A DNA stretch of 64,000 nucleotides from Alligator mississippiensis (GCF_030867095.1 NC_081833.1:69281895-69345894), one strand, 5' to 3'; shown: positions 23,791 through 37,148, numbered from the stretch's first letter. Notes: generated by a model from the letters alone, not told the origin. Program-made: numbers and translations.

Positions 23791-26399
23791 CCAAGAAACA
23801 AAAGGCACAAAAACTGCAGCGAGAGCTCGACTGATCTGAGACGGCTCCTGTTCTTTGGAAAGCAGTCCAGCCCTGCCTGTGTCCTATTTATCTAGGCTCT
23901 CCTGCTGGCTGTCTTCTGTATGCTCCGATTCTCTGTTTGGATTGGGATCGGAAGTGCAGAGGAGGCTCGAACAAATAAATAAAACCACTGAAGAAACCAG
24001 GTTGGGTGCATACACGGAGGTGTGCGTGCAGCAAGCAGACACCAGAGTCCTCTGGCTCACGGGGTAAACAGCTTGTTAAAACATCACCTGAAGCGGGAGT
24101 TTCTAACTCATTAGGGCTCGGCTTAGGATATGCTTGAGCAACTTCAACAAATCAGGCCATCATCTTGAAGATCCCTGGAGGGTGGAATGGCTCCACACTG
24201 TCCCCACATCCCCATGTGGCCTAGAGTTTGTACCAGCTGATCTAGCCCTTATTATCATCAGTCTTTGCTATCACCTGTGTTCCCGGTGGACAGGCTTTCA
24301 TCACTGAAGCACAGTGCTCAGCTCAGAGGGGTACATACGTACCACGAACTGAGGACCCGGACGAGTATAACATTCAACCCAGCAAACGTTCTCGTCAGAC
24401 CTCAGCAAATAACTCCTCTGCATTTTCTCTGAATTTCCCTTTCTATGTTATGGGAACATGAACCAGGCTCCTAACACCAGTGATCCTATGCTTGGAAAAA
24501 GTGTAGACACAAAATTCTCTCATCAGCTCTGAAACCAAAGGGAGAACTCTTTAAATAATTGCTGGACTCTCAAGCGACTAATTCCCTGTCTGAGAGTTGG
24601 AGTCAATGTTTAACTGCAGATTTCTCTGCTAAAACAAGGGATCTACTGGTAGAATTGTCCTTCTTTTACTCGTCCTCAGAGACTGGCCTACATAAAATAC
24701 CATATTAATATTACTTTTTATTCCGGTGCAAGAGTGACTGTTTGAAGGAAACTAAATTCCACGTGATCTCTTCCATCTAGGTGTCCAAATGCCATCATGC
24801 CCACTGATCTCATAAGAATTTACTGCCCTGCCATTTTCTCGTCAGCCCAGCTCCAAAGCCACAGGCTGTAATTTGGATTCAAGTAGCATGAATCTGGAAC
24901 CCCTTGACATTCAAAGGGCTTGGTCTGAATTTGTGGCTTTGTTTTTTGTTCCACTCTGAATGTAACATGGTGTTTAAGGATGAATGATTTATAGGGTAAG
25001 GGTCTACCAGCATACACGTTATTAAAAACAGTGTAATTTCTTTTGTGGAAACATAAACTGCGTGTGCGTCTCAGTGGGTGTTCTGGCGCTGGTTGGACTA
25101 AATGCCTGGACTGCCCTCCATTGCTGTCAACAGAAAAAGCCTCCCATTGACTTTGCTGGGAGTTAGCTAGGACCCTAAATAATAAAGGTATCATTACATT
25201 ATCTTACAGGTATAAATAAATAGTAGGAATTTGCAGGGATGTCTTAAGGAAAATTGGCAGCTTCTAAATGAATGACTTAGGAAATCAAGGCCTAGCAATG
25301 ACATCTTTTTGATTTGGGGAAAATGCTCACATCATTTCTAGCAAATTTCTTTAACCAGCTCTCTGCCATGTGCAGTGTAGCTAAGACAACATTAGCAAGG
25401 TCATTTGAAGATGTACCTTGACTAAAGAGGGATTTAGATGTCTAACTTGAAGCAAGAAAGATGCTGCACATTTTCATTTACTAAATGCAGGAGACTGCAA
25501 TACAATTGTCCCAAACAGACCTACAAAAATTAGAGCAAACAAGAGCAGCAATTGATTTCAGAAAGCTCCTACCAACTCCTGTCACCGGGTCATTGTTATT
25601 ACCAATAAGCATAAGGAAGGTTTCCTTCAATACAAATTATCCAACAAAATCAGTTAGCATTGGCTATCAGGATTCAGCCTTGCATAACTCAGCTTTTAAA
25701 TTCCATGACATCTTTACCAGCTTTCCCTCTTAGTTGGCAAGAAGGCGTTCATTCTCTGCACAGTTCAATTTGGTAATTGCATGGTTGCTTTGTATCGCAG
25801 ATGATCTCTGTCTGGTATAGTATATTTTTTCATGACATAATCAATCATGCTATTAAGGAACAACTCATCCTTGATGGCTTATTCAGAGCTAACCAGAAAC
25901 CACAAAATACTTTTGCCATTCACAAATATGCAGCCCTTTTCTATGCATAAGTATTCCCCAGCCAAAGTATTTTAACTTGCGTATGAGGCAAAAGCAGCGA
26001 GAACCATTTTCCTGTAGGTTTCCTGATACAGTAAGTGCATTCTTAAAGTTTGTAATGGATAAACTGGAAAGTTTGGGACATCAGTGGGGGAAAATATCAT
26101 TCAACATATGAATTAATGTACCCTCTTTCTGTAGCAACATGAATTTACTGTGTATTTCCATTAGCAGACAGTGGGGAAAAAATCACCTACCCTTACAGTT
26201 TACAGCATATTTTATTTTTACACCACTGGAGCTAAATTCTACTGTATATCATTTCAAGGGTATTTTTTAACACGTCAGAGCTGACGAATGGCATTGCTGA
26301 ATTCATCTTCACTATGCTCTTACCAGCTAGGCCAACTATGTCAGTGGTGATGCCTACTGCTCTTGTGCCCCTTTAGGTGGGTACATGAAGCTGGTGGCC
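23791..26399. other. Non-coding stretch with old repeat traces
   Basis: A decayed trace near 25140-25170 (CCATTGACTTTGCTGGGAG) fits the recurrent CATTGACTTC motif. A 124-codon minus-strand frame (24820-25194) overlaps this trace and has no domain. The rest is unique DNA. Confidence 0.45.
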
Positions 26400-26520
26400 T
26401 GGTCACCGACTGCTTCTTACACTACTGGCTCACATGGACTCAGCCAGTGTAAATTGGCCATGCTCCACTGGAATCAATTATGTTAAACTGATTTACATCT
26501 GCTGAGAATCTGGCCCATGA
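26400..26520. repeat. Decayed sauropsid repeat (AGAATCTGGCCC type)
   Basis: CAGCCAGTGTAAATTGGCC, then CACTGGAATCAATTATG, and CTGAGAATCTGGCCCATGA follow the order of an old reptile repeat with GATTTACACCAGCTGAGGA then ATCTGGCCC. A related trace occurs at 55950-56022. Element type unknown. Confidence 0.4.
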
Positions 26521-27535
26521 TGCTAACTAGCCCCAAAACACCGAGGTCTCCTCACTAATATTTTAACAGAACTTGCCGCACATAATCACAGCCATTGTAC
26601 AAAATCACATCTGTCTTACTAAAATTTCATCTCAGAGAAAAACTAGGAGTAAGCATCTTGGATGATGCACTCTTCAAGTGGAAGCCACACCTCTTCTAAT
26701 TCCACCTGTTTGGACAGGAAATGTTCTTTTTTGATTTTCTATGTTGAAATGAGTTTTTGCCTACTGAATTTTTTGTTTTGTATTATACAGGACTCCTCCT
26801 GGGTTTTTCTTTCTTTTTTTTTCGGGGGGTGGGAGTGAGTTTGGTACAAGCGATTAGCCAACATGTGGACGTTAGTGTGTTGGTTTTTTGGATTATGACG
26901 AGAAAGCAATGTCCATCAGGTGTTTCTTTCGTGCAATCTCGTATATTTACAAGGTCTATACAAAAGTTTGCTTCCCTCCACACAGCAGGAATCAAACAGC
27001 AGGAAATGGCATATTGGTTTGCAGTGCCGAGTCCCTTTCCAGCCAGTACACAACCTGTAAGCACCTTTTCTATACTTTTCTTAGGCCCCTGTTCCTTGGG
27101 TAGCTTTGTGCTGCTTCTCTCCCAGCTTTCCTATGTTTCCTGCTTCTCTTGCATATATAGACAACTGCACACATCCACTAAACAGTGTCCATGGAAACTT
27201 CTCTGACCACATCTTGCACTTGCCTTTGTTTTGGGTGGCGAGGAATTCCTCTTTTGGGCAGAGGCTACTATTCTTCTAGCCCTCTGTCATAAAAGACCTT
27301 AATTGTTTTGTTCTTTTATCTGTATCCGTGGGTTTCAAAGTAAGCTGGGGATGTACACTTCCCAGCTTAAGGGACAACCGCCAGCTTCTCCTATGTGTGA
27401 TTGAGCAGGCTGTGTCTCTCCTTTCACTGCTTTTAACTAACTGAACCTTGGACTTCCAGGTGCCTATAGAGCTGGTGGCTTTGCACTGTGATTTTTCCTT
27501 AAAGAATTACCTATCTATTGCCCTTTAAGCTACAT
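26521..27535. other. Non-coding stretch, no gene seen
   Basis: A T-rich patch near 26800-26822 abuts GGGGGG. The 149-codon frame 26757-27206 (plus) is hydrophobic because of T-rich sequence and carries no recognisable domain, so it is not called a gene. Confidence 0.45.
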
Positions 27536-27778
27536 ACAGGCATTCAAAAAGCCCAAGGTGGAATTGATCCAAGTTACGCAGTTTTCTGTACGCAGCATCG
27601 TTTAGATCAGCAGCAAACAGGGTGCACAATTGCCCTTTGATGGTGGGGAGGGGAAAATATTAGACCAGGTTCAGCCATTTTTAAACCAGTCTATGTGAGT
27701 TGAACTTCTGTTCTGTAATGGGTATAGACCAGTTTCTGATCACTTATACCAGTAAAAGTGTATTGTCTATACCTGGCC
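27536..27778 (-). mobile_element. Non-autonomous DNA transposon, three-copy family, copy B (inverted)
   Basis: Reading the minus strand from 27778 gives GGCCAGGTATAGACA, ACACTTTTACTGGTATAAG, GAACAGAAGTTCAAC, CATCAAAGGGCAATTG, ATCTAAACGATGCTG, AACTTGGATCAATTCCACC and CTTGGGC in the same order as copy A at 21194. It is therefore the same family in opposite orientation, with a few internal indels. Confidence 0.75.
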
Positions 27779-28009
27779 TTGAGTCTCGACACTAGAGGGC
27801 TGTGATTTCCTTGAGTTTTCAAGCCTCTCCCAATTAATGGCTAGGTGAAAGGTGCCACTTAGGCTATCTTTGATGGAATACGGGCACTCGGACATCAGTC
27901 TGCAGCTGATCTGCTTTCTTTGCTGAGCAGCCATTGTGCCCCATATCAGTCAAGAAGTAGGATATCCTTGATAGTGTGCAAGGTCGTGTGTTACAAAGAA
28001 CTGAAATGG

Positions 28010-28110
28010 AGCACATCTGCTTCTAGCTCTGACACAGACTCCTGTGGTCTTTGCCAACTCACTTAGCCTTTCAGTCCTCATTTCCCCGATTGCAAAATGA
28101 GAAGAAAGAA
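28010..28110 (+). repeat. MIR-type SINE fossil
   Basis: TTCTAGCTCTGACACAGAC, then TTTGCCAACTCACTTAGCC and CAGTCCTCATTTCCCCGAT followed by TGCAAAATGAG match the MIR core order (CTAGCTCTGCCACT, GGGCAAGTCACTT, CTCAGTTTCCCCATCTG, TAAAATGGG). It is followed by a purine-rich A-tract (28100-28165). Confidence 0.75.
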
Positions 28111-29398
28111 GGAGAAATAGAAGCAAGACAGAAGAGAAGAAAAAAAAGGAAAAACAAAAGACTGTGAAACAGAATAGAATCAGCAAAAGAAAACCCACAC
28201 CGCTTTAATCAATGCAATTTGATTTATCTCTTTTCCCTTTCTTTACTACACTAACCTGGCAGGCATCCTCTACCTCTGTATGCTTTGTGCAAAATGAAGG
28301 GATGACTATTCTGAGCATTTACATTTATATTACTATTTACTTTGAATTTTATAGTTAAATTAAAAAATAACTTTGCATATATTTTTAAAAAGCAGGCAGA
28401 GAGAAGAGGCTTGCTGTTTACCAGAATGTACACGAAACACTGGCAATTCATGAAAATAAAAAGAAACAAAGGACATTATCTGCTACCCCAATTTCAGGTG
28501 AGTAATTAGCAAAGCAGGTACATAAACACCTCCCATGCTCAAGTTACCGTGGGTGGATATATGTATGACATGTCTAATAAGAAGCTGAGCATCCAGCCAC
28601 TAAGATGCTGATATAAGCCATACAACAATCCTCTTAAGGATTTAGGGAAATCAGAAGCTCAGCTTTGCCATCTGTAGCTTAATAAATATTTTCTTCAGAG
28701 GCTTTGTACCTTGTTTTAGCTTCCGAGAAAATAGTCATACTGGAAATTGTGAAAAGCAGACACCTCCATCTCTGTCCCTTTCTCCTCCACCCTCTTCCCC
28801 ACAGCAAATGCTTCCTTTCCCAGGCGCTACATTTTGTTAATGAACTAGTGCAAATGCACGTATTTTACCCCCATGTATCAGTGCTCACAAGGACCAGTGC
28901 TCAAAGCCATTTCTGTCCCAAACCAAGGCAGCTCTAAACCATGCCCACGTTGTCACCATTTTCAAATATGTGGCATCATACAGTATTAACACCAGTAAAT
29001 TATTCCAGCCAAGCATACCCTATCTTCCCGCTGACCTACCCAAGCTCTGAAACTAAAGAGCTAACCAAACTCTGGCTCGGGATAAAGGAAACCAGAAAAA
29101 TCAGTCTGCTCTTAAGAAAAGTACAAATTAAGGAAATAAAGATTAATAGTGTTTTCCTCTGGAGCTTTAGATGAAGATAAAGGGGAGTTTGCATAACGTT
29201 GGCATCAGAGACGCTGGTGTTTAAACAGATGTGAAGAAGGCCGCTGAGGAAATTCAAGCAAAGACTAAAAATTTCCACTGCTTTTATAAGAACTTGGCAG
29301 CAGAGGAAAAAAGAAAGTAGGAACATAACAGCGCGAGTGCATCAGGGTCTAACAGGTGAGTCGGGGGGGGCGGGGAGGGGGAGTCAGTGAAAAAGCTC
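28111..29398. other. Non-coding stretch, purine-rich patch and G-run
   Basis: 28100-28165 is almost pure A/G on the plus strand. 29361-29383 is a G-rich run interrupted by single C and A, which could form a quadruplex. No gene was seen. Confidence 0.5.
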
Positions 29399-29540
29399 AG
29401 GGTATATTCCTAGTCCTGCTTCTGAGATTGAACAGGTCACATTTGCTTCCTGTGGCTCTGCTTCCCCTCGCACCTCATCTTTGTCTGGTCTATCTAGCTT
29501 GGGGGGGCAGAGCATGACTTTGGGGAGGGGGCACAAAATT
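29399..29540 (+). repeat. MIR/L2-type retroposon fossil
   Basis: GGTATATTCCTAGTCCTGC, GATTGAACAGGTCACATTT, CTGTGGCTCTGCTTCCCC, CACCTCATCTTTGTCTGG, TCTATCTAGCTTGGGG and GGGCAGAGCATGACTTTG follow MIR order and then the TTTAGATTGTAAGCTC, TTTGGGGCAGGGACT tail. Diverged. A short minus-strand frame over it (29384-29647) is a by-product. Confidence 0.6.
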
Positions 29541-32500
29541 AACACCTGCCGTGCTGCCGAACCAGGCACCGCTGTCACTGCCACCGCTGCTACTGCTAGT
29601 GGCCCAGCTGCGGGCACTTCTGTATGCGCTGCCATCATCCAGTGCACAGAACTGCCCAGTTATCCATCCGCTTAGAACAACAGGGTCTCAATATCTGTTT
29701 CTGCATTATACAAATTAACGATATCTTAAGCAAAAATGCCAGGTATTGGGGTTTTTTACTGCTTAACAACATAGTGACAAGCGTTGGTCTCAGGATGAGA
29801 TCCTGACTTGTGAACATAACATTTTTTGCAAATGCACTTGCCATACAAAACACTGCCATAGAAGTGAGAGATTTTAATACTAGCACATGCATCGGGGAGG
29901 GTTTCACCACACAACTGGGAGGGATAGACCTCTAGAGGACCTCTACTTTTCTATGATTCTCTAACCCATTTGTCAGATGGGATTGGCACGTGCCACTCCT
30001 GGCAAAAACAAATATTATAACATAGCGCCACAGTGCAGAGCTATTCGATCAAGGTATGTGCCCACCATTTGTGTGGAAGCAATGCCTGGTAATCAGGATG
30101 AAACTCTGGTCTAAAAATCAAGGCCTAAATTTGTAGATTGAACCAGTGCAAGTACATCACTGCAAACCGTGCTGCAAACCCCGCTCTCTCTGCTCCTACC
30201 TGCCAAATCCTGAAGTCTGGGTTCTGCTGCTCTACTAGACATTGAAACAAGCAAAACTAACAAGCGTCCTTGTTCCTTTCTAAGCATTTGTGAATGCATT
30301 CACTTTTTCAAAGCAAATCTGTTTTTTCAGGCAATACGTTTTAAGGGCTTGACTGACAGTACTGACTTTTCATAGTTACTTCTCTTTGAAAAGCAGAGCC
30401 CAAACAGATAGGAACAGATCTGAAAACACAAGAAATAAACAAGCGCATGCTAAAATGTGTGCCCAGTCGCATTTCTAACTTGCATATGTAATGACCACAA
30501 TTGTATGCGAGTGAGATACGAAGTAAATGGATAATATTGATATTATATTTGAGCAATCGTGTGATTCACCAGTGGTAACGCATACACAATTGCATGCCGA
30601 AGTCATTTTAAAAATCAGGGACAGTCCTACAGCATTGTATACCGAAAATTCAAGCAGGAATTACAACACAATTTTGACACCGTTTAGAATAAATTCAGTG
30701 TTTCCATGTTGTTGTGCTAAAATCTTTTCCAACAGTCAGCTTGTCTGAACTTGGATAGAAATAAACTTTTTTTTTTCTCAAATCACCAGGAGAGAGCGAT
30801 GACTTTCACTTTTATTTAACAGAATGCTTGTACCATATTTTTTAACAACCAGTATCATCAACAGCAGCAGCTTACAACCCTGCTATAAGGAGTGCAGATC
30901 TCTAGCAAAGCTCTTATCAGATCCATAAATGCATTAAAGAATGTGGTGAGAAGTCAATGGAATCAGCTCTGTTTGCTAGAAAGGCCCCAACTGAGACTGG
31001 GCATTTTGCCTGGGACAGCAAACTGAGGATTAAGGGCTTTATGGGACATGTGAACTCCACACAAATGCAAACATTAGCATGATTAAAATTTAGCAAACTA
31101 TGATGTACAACCCCTCGGGCAAAATCCAGTAGACACAGCTGTATTTATAGCTTGTTACAAAGAAGCTCTGTTAGTGCTAACAGAAATTCAGTATCAGAAA
31201 GACTGAAGATGATCTGAGGATCTCTGTGCATTGCCAGCAATCTCTAGATCCAGTGCAGCGCTTTCTTCCTCAGCTAGGCTAAGTCCTTGCTACAGGAATC
31301 ATTGCTACAATTACTAAATGGAGCTATTTTTCCTCTGGATCATTGACTTAGCAAAACAGCATCAAAAACCTGGGAACTACAAAACTGATTAGATCATTTT
31401 TGGATCTTGGTCAAAGATGGTATTTTGTCCGTCTGCGGAGGTGATTGGGACAGGAAAATGGTGGAATCAATGAGGCTGATGAATGGAGAATTGGGCACTG
31501 TTTTGGAGTGGGTACAGAGAGTGGCAAAAAATAAAGGTGCTTAAGATGGCAAGCTAGGATCCAGTATCTGTCACCCCGGTTTCATAGCCAGCAAGAAGAA
31601 ACAATCATCTTTGATCTCTGGGGAAGAAGCAGGTCAGAAATACTGGTTAAGATATCTCAGTTCCCTCTACTCTAACCAGTTGACTCATTATATTGCGTTG
31701 GTGATGACATTAGCTTTGGGAAAGAAAGAGAATGCCTTTAGAAATAATGAAGGGTAATAGCCTTGTGATGCTAAAACAACAGCTATCTCTACCGTATGGC
31801 AGGAGACTTCGAGAATAATAGCCATATTTTGAATTGAGGAGATAAAAAAAATGGCATGTCAATTAACTGGGGAGAAGAGGGTGCCATATAATCCTACAAA
31901 CCAAAAATCACTCCTAGCTGAGGCTGGTTAACTGGATGATTACGTTCTCCTCAACGAGGGAAATAAAAACAAAACAAAATGTCATCCTTCCTTCTTCAAG
32001 GAAATAAGGATGCTCAAGAACTAAAACCCAAACTAATTTTTTGTTCTCTGCCATTGGGCCCTGCTATAGCTGGCCGGTCTTCAGCACCCATTTTGTCAAA
32101 GCTTCTGGTGAGAGTTAGGACCAGTTGGCCTCTATGGTTGGCCAAAGTTGTAATGACTGGAGAATACATAACATTGCTTTAGCAGCAAAGTATACAAGTG
32201 GTCTCTGCTTCCATCTTCCCCTCAATGTCCTGCCAATAGACCCCAAATTCCCAAATGATGGTACATGAACTTGATCGTTTCATCACTTCAGGCCTTGTTC
32301 TCTTAAGAGGGTGGTAGGTGAACCAATAACTAAGTGTAGAAGCTGCTGCGTTAAGACCGCTGGACCATCTTCAAATGGCTCCTAGCATTACATGTTATCG
32401 ATAACATCAGGGAAGTCCTGAACCACTCCTCTCTATATGCTCTTTGGGTCGCCACTGTTCCTGTATACCAATCAGCCATTTCTGCTGGTAATGTCTTCCC

Positions 32501-33317
32501 AGAGGGCAAGTCCTGATGCTACTCTTTTTATGTCTGAATGGAGAAGCACACCAAGATGTGTGCTGGTACGCTCTGATTTTTGAGGTGAACCATCTTGAGC
32601 ATCCCGGTGTACTGGGGGAGACCGGAGGTGTAGGGCGACAGAGCTGGGAGCAGCCTTGCCTCCTGCTAAGTCTCAGGAAGCAATAAATATCACTTGGTTT
32701 CAAGTAGACTAGAAGGCAGCTTTTTCCCTGATATAGAAGCCTGCAAAACACTGGATTACATGGTTGTCTTCACTGCTTATTGGCTTTTGTTCTTTTCACA
32801 CACCGTGAGCGCTTGCGAGGCAGCAGTGAAAGGGGTACTACAGCTCTCTGCGTGGATGTCTAGAGGGAAGTTCATACTTCATTTAATGTTAAAAGCACTA
32901 AAACAGCAAAAAGTAGAACAGCTTTCTTCCCAGGCTGAGGTGCAGGCATTGACAGGGATGCCAGCCTTCTGCAAAGAGTTGGAATACGTGGCACTTTAGC
33001 TAGTTATATTACTTAAGGCTTGATTCTGATAGCCTGAGTTATATTGAAGAGCACCTTTCTAACCAGCCCTCTTGGAAGCCATGGGGCTCCCCCAGAGCAA
33101 GACACTATCAAGACCAGTACAAATAGCAGACTCTAACCCTCCCTATTTAGGGCCAGGTTCTGTCTTTCTTCCTCGGGTAGAGCAGTACCACACACCCCAC
33201 TGGCTTTAATGAGACTACCTGGAGCTTAAGCGATGCTTTGAAGTACAAAAGAGTGGCAGAATCAATCAGTACCCTTCGTATCAGGTTTAATTCTCAAAGG
33301 GCTGCATCACATTTTAT
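29541..33317. other. Long non-coding stretch, no gene seen
   Basis: Near 32410-32690 lies a higher-GC block with a 114-codon minus-strand frame (32407-32751) that I could not match to any protein. Traces at 33150-33260 (GGGCCAGGTTCTG, GGCTTTAATGAGACTACC, AGTGGCAGAATCAA) fit the old CATTGACTTC-type repeat. The rest is unique. Confidence 0.45.
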
Positions 33318-33480
33318 TCATTGCAGCATCTCTGTGACTAAGGTAAGCTTTGCTTTCTCCACTTGATGGGTGGGAAAGTTGAGGGGCAAAGATAAGTAAA
33401 CCACACGGCAAGGAATAGGGTTGTATATTCTGGCAGCACCGCCAATAAGGCATGCAAGGCTAAAACCAAGTGGCAGTAAT
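33318..33480 (-). repeat. MIR-type SINE fossil, minus strand (tentative)
   Basis: CTTGATGGGTGGGAAAGTTG, then AGGGGCAAAGATAAG and CACACGGCAAGG resemble the reverse strand of MIR (GATGGGGAAACTGAGGC, ACAGAGAGGTTAAG, TCACACAGCAAG). Order is right, identity is low. Confidence 0.5.
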
Positions 33481-34888
33481 TGCACAGCCACACAATAAAA
33501 TATGTCACCTATGTGCTGGTAAGGTTTCTGCATGTCAGGCCTGGAAAGCTGGGGCTCCTTTCCCAGCCTTGCTGTTTATTTATGTAGTGTGCTATGGGTC
33601 CCCAAGGAGGTTTGAAACAGCGGTCAGCTCAGTGCTCTGTTCAAAGAGGGGAGTTCAAATGGCAGGTGTTTCCATTTGGTCCCGTCAGAAGCTCATCATT
33701 GAAACTCCTGCCAACCTTCACTCCAGTCAGCAGCAGATGCAAGGATTCACTCAGGAGTGGGGATTTTCCTTTTTACTGCACAGCGCATTGGGATGCCAGA
33801 GAAGCTCCATACAGAGGAAACTCCAGGAAAGCCAAGGTTCAGCATTGCTCTGTACAGAGAACGTAGTCATGCTCAGAAAGAAATGTATGACGGGGTACAA
33901 CCAGCTTCGAACCTTGTTAGCACTATGAACAGTAGAGTGGGTCAACACCAAAAACTCATTTTCCCTCCTAATTTGCTTCTGGACAAAGCCAGTCAAAATG
34001 TTTCTAATGCCTCTGCTGTTCAAAAATGGCCTTTTTCAGACACCAAGGGGGGGGGGTATTTATTTCCAAAATGTTCCACTTTTTCAACATAACTAAGAAA
34101 GACCATCTTTCCGTTTTTCATTTTTCTTTGTAGCTATATTTTTGTGTTTATTTTTAATGGAAAAAAATGGATAGGAAAAAAACAAGGGGAAAGGAAAAGG
34201 AAGGAAGGACTTGGGATGAGACCTGAATACCAAAAACGTTCAGAATCATTGCTTTTCCAAAGCTGCAGAACGAACCTGATTTTGAAATGAAGGAAATACG
34301 GGTAACAAGTCTTTTACCAGCTCTTAGTCATTGGGTGGATCCAGGGACCAGGCGAGGTTGAGTGGGCAAAGAAACAGGAGTCCATCAATTCACCAGGCAT
34401 GGTACCTGATATCCCTTCAGTTCATTATCCCATTATCCTGTCTCTGACAATGACCGACAACACATGCTGCAGAGGAAAAGAGAACAGCCTCAGGGTTAGC
34501 AGTTTTGAAGATTGTCTTAAACCCTGAAGCCCAAGGTTTAACATTTCCTATTCGTTATCACAACTGTGGTCATTCTTGATATTTCTGTGAACACCCTGAC
34601 CTTTTTCAATCTGAAGTTCTTGGTTTCACCATCTATGGCAACTCACAAGCACCTAAATCTTAGCTTGTGCAAAGCTTCTGCATGTATCAGGCCAGAGAAG
34701 TGGCCAGAGAAGGCTACCTTGAACACGGAAGTGATTAGTAGAGCTGAAGGATTTGTCTATTTGGGGACTCAGGGGCACACCTCCTTCTTGTGATGCTCAT
34801 AGAGACAAGAGGCCGGGGAGGGCCAAGGTGAGGTCTTGAAAAAGCCCAATCTGGGACAACCACACAAGGAAATAAATGCTTTGGAAAA
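33481..34888. other. Non-coding stretch, no gene seen
   Basis: Overlapping frames of up to 152 codons (33470-33928 plus) lack domains. A G-run (34049-34058) and an A/G-rich patch (34157-34212) are simple sequence. Confidence 0.45.
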
Positions 34889-35035
34889 GAAGTGATGTTG
34901 TAGCCATGATGGTCCAGAAATTATGCAAGAAGCAAGGATTTCTTAGGGAGATATATATTTTATTGGATCAACTACATAGCCAGGCTAAATGTAGACAAGG
35001 TTTCAGATGTAAGACATTCTTCCTCAGGTGTCTTG
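34889..35035 (+). repeat. Dispersed retroposon-like repeat, copy 2
   Basis: GTTGTAGCCATGATGGTCC, AGAAATTATG, GCAAGGATTTCTTAG, ATATATTTTATTGGATCAAC and CATTCTTCCTCAGGTG follow a repeat known to me from turtle and crocodilian DNA (TATCTTTTATTGGACCAAC near the centre). It shares its first 50 bp with the copy at 16313. Confidence 0.65.
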
Positions 35036-37148
35036 GTAAATAAGCTAAGAAAGCCATTCTGATGGTTTGTAGCTGTGTTTCCAAAACAGGCATAATTCAG
35101 TGCACTAGCATACTCGGATCCTGAGGCCTATGAAGTGCTGAGTGCCCCCTCCTCCCATAGGATTCAATGGGAACTGAGTGTGCTGATCAAAGGCTCAGCC
35201 ATTGTGTGCCTGCACAGCAAATACATGTTTCTCAAATGCACATAATTAAAACTGTGCCTTATGCGCAACACTTCATCATGCATCTTTTTGTAGGGTCATG
35301 TTCTGTATTTATTATTATTTCCTTTAATTCATTTGAGTGTTGTTTTAAAAATATTTTGAACAACCTTCAGGGGTTGAGACTTTAATTGCCAGGGAAATGA
35401 AGCCAACGAGACTCCCCCTCCAGCTTTAGGAGGAGTCGTCTGGCTATACTTTTAACTATTTACTTTAAATAAAAAATAAGACAACTGGAAGCCAAAACCT
35501 GTGGGGCCAAACACAAGGGAACTAGCTCTAATTCAGTGTCAATAGATAGTGTTCACCACTTGGGTATTTGACCCAATTAAATACAGATTTTACTGCCAGT
35601 CTGGTGGCAATTGGTGTTTTCCATTATACTTATTCTTTTTAAGCCAAGAGACCTCCATGTAGACTTCATTTATAAACATGTTTGAGTTTCTAACTCTTGT
35701 GAAAGAAAGCTTGGAAACAAGTGCACCCTTACAGATCAGTCAAACACCACCACAATTGTGACTACAAGCAGCAGGTCTCATCATTTTTAAATGAATCTCG
35801 TGATTTTTCATTTCCTGACACACAATTAGAGGTCAGAAAGACAGCAAACCGTAATAAACTAAACACCTTAAATTTAAAATAAAAAAAAAACTGTTCCTCG
35901 TTATCTCTGAAGGTTTAATGAGCACAAGTGAGTAGTGCTCAGCTTGCAATGGCTAAACATGTTCTCTTGTTTACACTGGGGAAAATCAGGATCAACTCTA
36001 TGACACTCAATGAAGCCAAAGACAAGGTAGGGATGAATTGTACCCAAATACTGTTAAATTCTAAATTGGAGAAAGGGGCGAGGATTTCACCGAGGAAGAA
36101 AACGCTTGCTTTCTGGTTGTGCAGTATGGATGTAATGCAATGGGTGGGTATTCTGCTTCTTATGTATGCAGACAAATTGAGGATGGGAAGGGCAACATGT
36201 TAAAACAGATTAAGTGAAACAGAGCGCAGGCAGGTAACGTGTTTGGATCTGTCTCCTTTATGAACGATACTACCAGAATAATGACAATGTTTGTAAATCA
36301 CATGCTAAGTTTCGACTGGAGAGACTCCTTTCTGGTCTGCGTTTGTCCAACACCTATCAAAATGGAGTGCTGACCTGTCATCGGGGCTCTCAGGTACGGC
36401 AACCACCCAAAAAAAAACTATCTAAATGAAATGAAACATAGCTGATGTACACAAATTCTCAATGCACATACAAAATCCAGCAAGATGGCAAAGAGCAACT
36501 TGGGAAATGAAACAACGATTTTTGTTTCAATTGGAAAACGGAGCTAACAGAATGCCCTTTCCTTCCCTGAAAAATACTTGGTGCATAATAAATACATTAT
36601 GTTCAATCGGCGGCTTGGTGTCGCTGAGGTAATAGCAATTGATACTGCCCAGAGCAGCGATGAGTTTCTGAGCCCTATACATGCTAAGAAAAACGGAAAC
36701 AAAGGATGTATGGAAAATCCATTAGAGAAAATCTATGTAGAGACAAAACATTTTGGTTTTCAACAGTTCTCAAGAGGTCCAAGTGCAGTTGGTAAGAGTT
36801 TAAGATGGAAGTCAATCAGCACCCAAGCTTAGGCAATCTTGTTTTTGTAAAAGAATACGAGATGTTAGAACAATCGCTTCTATTTTTACTGACTAGTCCT
36901 TCTCAGTAGCTTCTCCTGAGGCTAACTGGATTTGATTTGCGGATTGAGGGTGGGCATAGTGTAATATTTATAGAGCAGCGTGGATTTGAATTGCAAAGAA
37001 CAATAACTAGACATTTATTTCTCCAAACTTTTTAGATCATATGTTTTGATTTCAGTTTGCAAATTTCTGGTGCGTGATGGGTTTTAAAAGGTCCCTTTGC
37101 TTCCAGGACTGGACTGGATCCAAAATGTAATATACACTTAAAAGGGAA
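35036..37148. other. Unique non-coding DNA
   Basis: No gene seen. The block at about 36215-36345 is high-complexity, with scattered CpG and no repeat features, and could be a conserved non-coding element (inference only). An A-run lies at 35880-35890. Confidence 0.4.

Noticed and set aside
26757-27206. 149-codon hydrophobic frame as a membrane protein
   Set aside because: The hydrophobic composition follows from T-rich DNA; there is no conserved motif and the reverse strand is also partly open.
33470-33928. 152-codon plus-strand frame as a gene
   Set aside because: It overlaps several other frames of similar length on both strands and partly covers a probable MIR fossil.
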